Source: CAWCKS01 sp963796195 (lineage in GTDB: Bacteria > Pseudomonadota > Alphaproteobacteria > Rhizobiales > Xanthobacteraceae). Taken from it: DNA of 64,000 nucleotides. Shown here one piece after another: positions 58,649 through 64,000 of this stretch; position 1 is the stretch's first letter, and each line of letters starts with the position of its first letter. Both the position numbers and the translations under genes were made by a program. Under the pieces are notes generated by a model. That model did no database searches. It worked only from the letters and a program-made list of their open reading frames with translations, and was not told where the DNA came from. The stretch spans positions 1 through 64,000 of the forward strand of contig CAWCKS010000017.1 in the NCBI GenBank assembly GCA_963796195.1. The letters are read 5' to 3'.

Positions 58649-59089
58649 GCGGCGGCGGCGGCGACCGTCCGGCGCGTCGCGGGACCAACACCCCGCTCGT
58701 TCCGCTGTCATGGGGCGAACTGCTCGACAAGATCTCGATCCTGCAGATCAAGTCGGAGCGCGTGCGCGCTGCTGACGCGCAAAAAAACATCCGCGCCGAG
58801 CTCGACCAGCTCTCCGCCATCGCAGCCGAGCGGTTGCGACGGCGACGAACGGTTGCAGGCGGCCTGCCATCGTTTGAAGGCGATCAACGAAAAGCTGTGG
58901 GACATCGAGGACCGGATCCGCGACAAGGAGCGCGCGCAAGCCTTCGATGCGGATTTCGTCGCATTGGCGCGGAGCGTCTATCACAGCAATGACGAGCGCG
59001 CGGCGATCAAGCGCGAGATCAATCTCTACACGGGTTCGGAGCTGATCGAGGAGAAGCAGTATTCGGCTTATCGCCGAAACGAGGGCTAG
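58645..59089 (+). pseudogene. DUF6165 family protein, frameshifted
   Basis: The ATG at 58645 overlaps the glycosyltransferase stop. The first frame starts the family signature: VPLSWGELLDKISILQIKSE, with AELDQLSAI. Near 58832 one base is gained and the family continues one frame on (RLQAACHRLKAINEKLWDIE, then RDKERAQAFDADFVALARSV and GSELIEEKQYSAYR). DUF6165 proteins are short coiled-coil proteins found next to TPR-glycosyltransferases in Bradyrhizobium. Function unknown. The frame-repaired protein would be about 148 aa. Confidence 0.7.
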
Positions 59090-59230
59090 GCCGCTCATAA
59101 CATCGGCATGGATCGATTCTCTCAAGCGACGTCTGCCACTGCATCAACAGCGGCAGAGAAGCGGCCATCGTTTCCGGTCCGTTGTGCTGCCATGAGCGAA
59201 CGTCAGGCGACCAACCATTCCATTGACGGC

Positions 59231-60055
59231 CTAGTTTGGACCTATTGGCGGAATTCGATCGTCAGGAGATTTGATTTCCTTCAGGCCTTCTGTCGCGCGG
59301 TGACTTTGCCGCGCACAGATCATGTTGATCGAGACGATATTTCCGTAGAGGTTCTGCTTGTTCTTGAAAAAATTGTTGAAGCTGTAGAGCGGCGGTAAGT
59401 GCCACCAGAGCCGATAGCCGAGCTCCATGATCAGGGCGATCAACGATCTTGATTTCTCCGCACGGTCGTTTTCGACATAGAGGTATGGCTGGCGCGCCTT
59501 GATCAGATTGAGCCCCCCGCGGATAACGTCTTCCTCCATCCCTTCGACATCGATCTTGATCAACGCGCATTGAATGTGGCCCAGGCTCTCATCGAGGGTT
59601 ACGACGTCGACAGGCTCCGCTCCTTGTTCCTGCACCGGGTTGAGGGACACGCCTCCGAAGTTTCCTAACTGATCATATTTCTGCGCTGGTACCCACAATC
59701 GCCCGCGCTCGCGCCCAACTCCCTCATTGTACGCGTAAACGTTCGAAATTTGATTGAGGGCGATTTGCGCCTGGAGCAAAGCGAAACAGGAGCGCTGTGG
59801 TTCGAAAGCATACAGCTTGCCGCGAGGTCCAATAGCATTCGCCAGCCCGACGGTATGCGATCCAATGTTAGCTCCGACCTCGACCACATGATCTCCCGGC
59901 TTCACGAGTTGCTTCAGAAACGCGCATTCCGCACCGCTGAATTCCCCGTAGATTTCAATTGCTCTTCCAATGAAGGCATCATTTCTGTTGACCAGAAACA
60001 ACCCGTCACGCCCGGCGACGACACTTGTGTGCTCGTTGAGAACCAAGGTTTGCAT
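59231..60055 (-). CDS. FkbM-family methyltransferase
   Basis: 274 aa. A SAM-binding Rossmann fold is seen: VVEVGANIGSHTVGLANAIG (motif I, about residues 57-76), KLYAFEPQRSCFALLQAQIA (acidic residue of motif II), then VTLDESLGHIQCALIKIDVE with GMEEDVIRGG, the FkbM catalytic-domain signature. O-methylates sugars or related small molecules. It is convergent with the DUF6165 gene and may modify the product of the neighbouring glycosyltransferase; this pairing is inference. Intact. Confidence 0.85.
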   Translation of the reverse strand: MQTLVLNEHTSVVAGRDGLFLVNRNDAFIGRAIEIYGEFSGAECAFLKQLVKPGDHVVEVGANIGSHTVGLANAIGPRGKLYAFEPQRSCFALLQAQIALNQISNVYAYNEGVGRERGRLWVPAQKYDQLGNFGGVSLNPVQEQGAEPVDVVTLDESLGHIQCALIKIDVEGMEEDVIRGGLNLIKARQPYLYVENDRAEKSRSLIALIMELGYRLWWHLPPLYSFNNFFKNKQNLYGNIVSINMICARQSHRATEGLKEIKSPDDRIPPIGPN

Positions 60056-60356
60056 GCAAGGATTTCTCGGTCACTTGTGAATCCGCTTGTACGGCAACTT
60101 ACATATTACCACCGCGTGGCGGCCCGCCATTGCTGAACCAGAATATCGATCAAGTTCGATATCTCAAATGGGTCAGGATCGATAAATCCTGACTTGCGCA
60201 TCAACAAGGCCGAGCTCCGGTCGACCCCAGATCGGCGCGCGGGGACGCGGTTTTGCCAAACAATCAGGGGGCGTTTCTAATCGCCGCTGAATTCCATGGC
60301 GGAGCCATCGCTACGCAATACTTTCGCGGAAATAAGCTGAGTTAAATCATCACGCT

Positions 60357-60596
60357 TCAGCTGCCGCGCGACGACGTCTCAGGGGTCTCGGCGACGAAGC
60401 CGGTGCGGATGCGGCGGGCCTGGTTCAGCGCGCGGCGCACGCCGATATCGTCCGAACTCTCGTCGAACGTGATCATGCGGTAGCAATGCGGGCACTGCAC
60501 CTGGTAGCCCGAGCGCAAATTGCGCACGCGTTCGCGAAACGAGTTCTTGCACTTCGTGCAGTTCACCTTGACGCGGTCGACGCTCGTCTCGCTCAT
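60357..60596 (-). CDS. zinc-ribbon protein (MJ0042-like)
   Basis: 79 aa. Two CxxC pairs (VNCTKCKNSF and VQCPHCYRMI) form a zinc ribbon, followed by a short acidic segment and a charged C terminus. Such ribbons are typical of MJ0042-type and small ribosome- or DNA-associated proteins; function unknown. ATG at 60596. It lies 178 bases from the DUF2889 start, in the same orientation. Intact. Confidence 0.6.
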   Translation of the reverse strand: MSETSVDRVKVNCTKCKNSFRERVRNLRSGYQVQCPHCYRMITFDESSDDIGVRRALNQARRIRTGFVAETPETSSRGS

Positions 60597-60728
60597 GCAG
60601 CGGATTGTCTGCGCCGAAGATGAAGGAAAGCTTACCCGGCCGGCACTGCCGTTGGTTCAAAGCTTCTTGATTGAGCATGATCTCCGCGCAAACGCTTCGC
60701 GTTTGTCGCGCGGGAAAACCGGGAGCCA

Positions 60729-60747
60729 CCCCCGATCAAGTCGGGGG
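60729..60747. repeat. short hairpin (REP-like)
   Basis: CCCCCGA (60729-60735) pairs exactly with TCGGGGG (60741-60747) around a TCAAG loop, in the gap between the zinc-ribbon and DUF2889 genes. It resembles the short palindromic sequences in Bradyrhizobium intergenic regions. No clear T tract on either side, so I do not call a terminator. Confidence 0.5.
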
Positions 60748-60774
60748 CATGCTTTTCCGGATCATGCCCGCGTA

Positions 60775-61302
60775 TCAAGCCGGCGCCCTGGTCTTGAAAT
60801 TCGCGCGATAGTGGGCGCGGTCGGCGTCATCCGACTTGGCGTAGCAGCTGCCCCTGCCCTGGCGCGGCTGGCCGGTGCCGCGCCGGCGCAGCACGTTGCC
60901 CATCGCCTGCATCGCGGTGGTCGCCATCGGCGCCAAGAGCTCGCGCAGGTGCGTGCAGCCGAGCGCGCCGCCGATGCGCTTGCGCACCTCGCCCTGCCAG
61001 CCCGCGCCGATCTTCAGCCCGATCAGCTCCTTCATCGGATTGATCGCGAACGGACAGGCGCCTTGCGGATAGGCATCCATCGCCGAACAGATATCGCGGA
61101 TGACGAAGTCGGTATCGATCGTCAGCCGCACCCACATATTGTGCATGGGCGTGCCTGCCTTGCCGCGCTCGGTGTCGTGGGTTTTGACATCGGTCATGTT
61201 GGCGTCGATGTCCCACAAGCCATCCTCACGTTCAAAGGCTTCGCAGACGATGCGGCGGGTGTGGACGTGACTGCGGGCGACGGTGGCTTGCGGAAGCGGC
61301 AT
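60775..61302 (-). CDS. DUF2889 family protein
   Basis: 175 aa. Reads through the family pattern with SHVHTRRIVCEAFEREDGLW near the N terminus and GCTHLRELLAPMATTAMQAM (a conserved Cys/His pair) near the middle; the C-terminal tail is short and basic. DUF2889 proteins are cytoplasmic proteins of unknown function. ATG at 61302 is well placed. Intact and of normal length. It lies 49 bases downstream of the IclR-gene stop, and both are on the minus strand. Confidence 0.85.
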   Translation of the reverse strand: MPLPQATVARSHVHTRRIVCEAFEREDGLWDIDANMTDVKTHDTERGKAGTPMHNMWVRLTIDTDFVIRDICSAMDAYPQGACPFAINPMKELIGLKIGAGWQGEVRKRIGGALGCTHLRELLAPMATTAMQAMGNVLRRRGTGQPRQGRGSCYAKSDDADRAHYRANFKTRAPA

Positions 61303-61351
61303 GCGGAGAAATTTCCGTTCTGTTGTTCTTGATTGAAGTTGATTGAAGAGG

Positions 61352-62092
61352 TCACGACCCGCGAATGGAGTCGCCGGCCTGCGTGCAGGCGTTGAGCACC
61401 TGGTCGGCGAGGCCTTCCATGCGTTGCCTGGTCAGGCGCTCAGCGGGACCTGCCAGCGCGATCGCCGCGACCGCGACGCCATCACGGCCGAGGATCGCGG
61501 CAGCGAGGCTGTTGATGCCGTTGCTCCAGCCGCTCTCGGTCCAGGTGAAACCCTGCTGGCGGATGGTCGCGAACTCCTTCAGCACGGCGGCGAGCTTGAC
61601 CTCCTTGCCGCGCGGATGGTTCGTGCGAAACTCGCTGAACAGCTCCTCGACATCGGGCCGGTGCGCGAGCTGCACGCGGCCTGACGCGGGAAAGAACGCA
61701 GGTACGCGGTGCCCCGGCGTCGGCATGATCCTGACCGGCACCGGCGCCTTGATCTGATCGAGGTAAATGTTGTCGATGCCGTCGAGGATGGTGAGATGCA
61801 CCGTCTCCTGGGTCTGCTGGTGCAGCATCTGCATGAACGGACGCGCGGCGCGCACCACCGGATGGCGCGTCACCACCTTCATGCCGAGCTCCCACAACTT
61901 CAGCGTCGGCTCGTAGCGGCTGGTGGCGATGTCCTTCTGCACATAGCCGAGCGCGAGCAGCGTGGTCAGCGTGCGATGCACGTTGCTCTTCTCGAGCCCC
62001 ATCTCCTTGGCCATCGCGGTGACGCCGACCGGGGCATCGGCCTGCGCCATGCGGTTGAGAAGCTTCAGTCCCTTGGCGATCGTGGTGTCCAT
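61352..62092 (-). CDS. IclR-family transcriptional regulator
   Basis: 246 aa. N-terminal winged helix (residues 1-60: GLKLLNRMAQADAPVGVTAM, EMGLEKSNVHRTLTTLLALG) and the GAF-like effector domain (about 75-240), with LGRDGVAVAAIALAGPAERL near the end. It is divergent from the CoA-transferase gene. Two matching inverted sequences (GTTCTG-N5-TGGAAC) lie in the shared intergenic region (62112-62128 and 62232-62248), one 20 bases from this start. They are likely operators, so it probably controls itself and the CoA-transferase/acyl-CoA dehydrogenase genes. Intact. Confidence 0.9.
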   Translation of the reverse strand: MDTTIAKGLKLLNRMAQADAPVGVTAMAKEMGLEKSNVHRTLTTLLALGYVQKDIATSRYEPTLKLWELGMKVVTRHPVVRAARPFMQMLHQQTQETVHLTILDGIDNIYLDQIKAPVPVRIMPTPGHRVPAFFPASGRVQLAHRPDVEELFSEFRTNHPRGKEVKLAAVLKEFATIRQQGFTWTESGWSNGINSLAAAILGRDGVAVAAIALAGPAERLTRQRMEGLADQVLNACTQAGDSIRGS

Positions 62093-62111
62093 CGTGGCAC
62101 TCTATAACGAA

Positions 62112-62128
62112 GTTCTGAATGATGGAAC
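62112..62128. promoter_or_regulatory. candidate IclR operator, site 1
   Basis: GTTCTGAATGATGGAAC, a 17-bp inverted sequence whose outer GTTC/GAAC arms are exact complements. It lies 20 bases upstream of the IclR ATG. Its GTTCTG-N5-TGGAAC shape recurs in the same gap on the opposite strand (site 2). Confidence 0.45.
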
Positions 62129-62231
62129 ATGCTTCCACAAACGCATACCGCTTTGCAATGGGCTCGCCGCTGTTTCGCCCTTGGTCGCCTTGACAGCGTT
62201 AACAGCGCGCGCGACGCTAAATCAGAACGGG

Positions 62232-62248
62232 GTTCCAGATAACAGAAC
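62232..62248. promoter_or_regulatory. candidate IclR operator, site 2
   Basis: GTTCCAGATAACAGAAC; read on the other strand it is GTTCTG-N5-TGGAAC, the same pattern as site 1. It lies 75 bases upstream of the CoA-transferase ATG. Spacing between the two site centres is 120 bases. Confidence 0.45.
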
Positions 62249-62322
62249 AAACAAAATGGACAGGATGCGGGCGCCCCGATTTGCCTGGCCCGCCTTGCCG
62301 ATGGATACCCGAAGGACACGCG

Positions 62323-63561
62323 ATGGACGCCGCCTCTCCCGCCCAGCCGCTCGAAGCCGCCAACGGCACTCTGCCGCTCGCAGGCATCCGCGTCATCGAC
62401 TTGACGCGCATCTATTCCGGCCCCTACTGCACCTTCCTGATGGCGATGGCCGGGGCCGAAGTCATCAAGATCGAACCGCCGGAAGGCGAATCCGCGCGCA
62501 GCCGCAATGCCCGTCACGGAGCAGCGCTCCCGTTTGCGATGCTGAACGCCAACAAGCGGCTGATGACCCTGAACTTGAAGGACAAGGCCGGGGCGGAGAT
62601 CCTGACCAAGCTGCTCAAGAGCGCTGATGTGCTGGTCGAGAATTTTCGGCCTGGCGTGATGGATCGGCTTGGCTTTTCCAAGCAGCGGCTCAAGGAAATC
62701 AACCCGCGCCTGATCGTCGCGCAGACGTCGGGCTACGGCAACAACGGCCCCTATCGCGACTACCCGGCGATGGACCTGACCGTGCAGGCCGTGGCCGGCA
62801 TCATGGATGCGACGGGTTATCCCGACGGTCCGCCGGTGAAGGCCGGTGCCGCGCTGGTCGATTTTGCCGCCGGCACGCATCTTTACGGCTCGATCGTCAC
62901 CGCGCTGTTGTCGCGCGAACGCACCGGACAAGCGCTCTCGACCGAAGTCGCGATGATGGAAGCGATCTATCCGACGCTGGCGTCCAATCTCGCGCTCGCG
63001 ATCGGAACGCCGCCGGACGAGCCCTACATCGCGCGCACCGGCAACCGCCATGGCGGCATGTCGCTCACGCCCTACAACGTCTACCAGGCCGCCGACGGCT
63101 TCGTCGCTATCATCTGCAACAACGAGAGGCACTGGCAGGCGCTCGGCAAAGCCTTGAAGCGCACCGACTGGATCGAGGATGCGAAATACAATCCGCTGGA
63201 AGAGCGCGTGAAGCAAATGGACGAGCTCGACGCCGAGATCAACGCCGAGACTCGCAAGTACACGCGCATGCAGCTGTTCGAGTTGTTGAACAAGACCGGC
63301 GCCGCCTGCGCTCCGGTGCGGACGCTGCGCGAGGTTCTTGATGATCCGCATCTGCGCAACCGGGGCATGATCCACGACATCGACCATCCGGAGTGGGGCA
63401 AGCTCGTGGTGATGCGAAGTCCGATCCACTACGGCGGCGTCAAGCAGCCGGAGTATCGCCCAAGCGCCGCGCTGGGCGCCGACATCAAGGCGATCCTCGG
63501 CGACGAACTGAAAATGTCCGACGATGAGATTGCAAAGCTGCGCGAGACCGGCGTGATCTAG
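62323..63561 (+). CDS. CaiB/BaiF-type CoA transferase
   Basis: 412 aa from the ATG at 62323, with GAAGGA at 62311-62316; an upstream in-frame TTG at 62281 is not conserved. Family III CoA-transferase: GIRVIDLTRIYSGPYCTFL near the N terminus, then the catalytic Asp region with YPAMDLTVQAVAGIMDATGY and DFAAGTHLYGSIVTALLSRE. It exchanges CoA between carboxylic acids. Followed by an acyl-CoA dehydrogenase start, a typical pairing in catabolism of fatty or aromatic acids. Intact. Confidence 0.9.
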   Translation: MDAASPAQPLEAANGTLPLAGIRVIDLTRIYSGPYCTFLMAMAGAEVIKIEPPEGESARSRNARHGAALPFAMLNANKRLMTLNLKDKAGAEILTKLLKSADVLVENFRPGVMDRLGFSKQRLKEINPRLIVAQTSGYGNNGPYRDYPAMDLTVQAVAGIMDATGYPDGPPVKAGAALVDFAAGTHLYGSIVTALLSRERTGQALSTEVAMMEAIYPTLASNLALAIGTPPDEPYIARTGNRHGGMSLTPYNVYQAADGFVAIICNNERHWQALGKALKRTDWIEDAKYNPLEERVKQMDELDAEINAETRKYTRMQLFELLNKTGAACAPVRTLREVLDDPHLRNRGMIHDIDHPEWGKLVVMRSPIHYGGVKQPEYRPSAALGADIKAILGDELKMSDDEIAKLRETGVI

Positions 63562-63582
63562 GGAGCAATTCGTTTTCCGCTC

Positions 63583-63710
63583 ATTCCCGCGAAGGCGGGA
63601 ATCCAGCGCAACAAGAACAAACCGCTTGGCAAAGACTGGGTCCCCGCTTCCGATCTCGGGTTTACCCGAGATCGGGTTATTATGCGCAAGTCGGCTAAAG
63701 CCGACTTGCG
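63583..63710. repeat. REP-like block of three perfect hairpins
   Basis: Three hairpins in 128 bases: ATTCCCGC/GCGGGAAT (63583-63602, loop GAAG), CCGATCTCGGGT/ACCCGAGATCGG (63650-63675, loop TT) and CGCAAGTCGGCT/AGCCGACTTGCG (63685-63710, loop AA). The last two are 12-bp stems with 2-base loops. Their position in the CoA-transferase/acyl-CoA dehydrogenase gap fits short dispersed palindromes; termination or mRNA stabilisation are possible. Confidence 0.7.
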
Positions 63711-63749
63711 ATGGGGACGAGCGGAGGAAGGATCCGGAGGAGCAAAAAA

Positions 63750-64000
63750 ATGCTGGACAAAAACGAGACGCAAAAAATGTCTACGCTTGGCGCCTGGGAG
63801 CTGCCGGAGGAGCTGCAGCAGCTGCGCGACACGGTGCGGCGCTTCATGGTCCACGAAGTGAAGCCGATCGAGGACAAGCTGCCACACGACGCGGTGCGTT
63901 GCCCGCCCGAAGACTTGAAGACGCTGCAGGCGAAAGCGAAAGCTCTTGGGCTGTGGCTGATGCGCACGCCGGCCGAATATGGCGGCGCCGGCCTCAACCT
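63750..64000 (+). CDS. acyl-CoA dehydrogenase, N-terminal part (runs off the window)
   Basis: The ATG at 63750 follows a strong Shine-Dalgarno sequence (GGAGGAGC at 63735-63742). The first residues contain the N-terminal helical domain of acyl-CoA dehydrogenases: LREFV-like LRDTVRRFMVHEVKPIEDKL, then KAKALGLWLMRTPAEYGGAG, where the conserved EYGGAG loop is already visible. The frame is open to the window edge. It would oxidise an acyl-CoA at the alpha-beta bond, using FAD and electron-transfer flavoprotein. It is downstream of a CoA transferase and probably in the same pathway. Confidence 0.85.
   Translation, partial: MLDKNETQKMSTLGAWELPEELQQLRDTVRRFMVHEVKPIEDKLPHDAVRCPPEDLKTLQAKAKALGLWLMRTPAEYGGAGLN

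Noticed and set aside
62065..63429. 454-codon minus-strand frame across the CoA-transferase
   Set aside because: The plus-strand CoA transferase is well conserved; this frame has the repetitive His/Arg/Asp composition of an antisense reading.
1..64000. CRISPR array
   Set aside because: I looked for regularly spaced direct repeats of 24-40 bases and found none; the repeats seen are inverted or dispersed.
1..64000. tRNA or rRNA gene that could anchor the island
   Set aside because: No cloverleaf-forming stretch or conserved rRNA segment was recognised; a covariance search would be decisive.

Overview
The window looks like an accessory region of a Bradyrhizobium-type alphaproteobacterium (Nitrobacteraceae). 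The evidence is the high GC content, a Bradyrhizobium-style Porin_2 outer-membrane protein (54.3-55.9 kb), rhizobial IS630, IS3 and rve-type transposase debris, a remnant of a RIT-type (recombinase-in-trio) element, and characteristic families such as DUF4105, DUF992, DUF6165, HdeD and FkbM. No rRNA, tRNA or CRISPR array was seen. Family names were assigned by reading the translations; no database search was run.

Layout. (1) 0.6-4.9 kb: a phage-derived block with a small-terminase-like protein, a large terminase split into an ATPase ORF and a nuclease ORF, and a YqaJ exonuclease, an ERF annealing protein and an HNH (DUF968-like) protein that are all broken by single-base indels. (2) 5.0-5.7 kb: a 661-bp element with perfect 29-bp inverted ends that holds only the 3' part of a tyrosine recombinase. 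(3) 6.1-12 kb: decayed genes (adenylate cyclase, ABC solute-binding protein, SulP permease, DUF4105, a ceramidase-like membrane protein). (4) 12-18.5 kb: an intact alkyl-sulfatase, an intact IS630 element, a MITE-like repeat and several transposase and regulator fragments. (5) 19-25 kb: an AbgB-like Tat-exported M20 hydrolase, AI-2E and MarC membrane proteins, a DUF3611 protein and a Bax-inhibitor-1 protein. (6) 25-39 kb: a transport and hydrolysis cluster with two SLC13 permeases, a DcaP-like porin, an alpha/beta hydrolase, AbgT, glutaminase, an M20 dipeptidase, patatin and a GntP remnant. (7) 39-48.7 kb: an RND efflux adaptor and pump, tail to tail with a Mrp-type cation/proton antiporter operon (EFG-B-C-D-D'). 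(8) 49-54 kb: small envelope proteins, mostly frameshifted. (9) 54-64 kb: a porin with a clear terminator, a TPR-glycosyltransferase/DUF6165/FkbM group, then ordinary chromosomal genes: a zinc-ribbon protein, DUF2889, an IclR regulator divergent from a CaiB-type CoA transferase, and the start of an acyl-CoA dehydrogenase.

How it fits together. AbgB-like hydrolase, AbgT, a dicarboxylate-type porin, SLC13 permeases, an M20 dipeptidase and glutaminase suggest uptake and cleavage of acyl- or peptidyl-glutamate-like compounds ending in glutamate and ammonia. This is an inference, because AbgT, one SLC13 gene and the porin are frameshifted as written.

The dominant feature of the window is the density of one-base indels in otherwise well-conserved genes, from about 3 kb to 59 kb. 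The last 5 kb are clean, and intact genes are interleaved with broken ones. Either the island is in early, widespread decay or the assembly carries uncorrected indels. Where the reading frame can be repaired by eye, the break is given.
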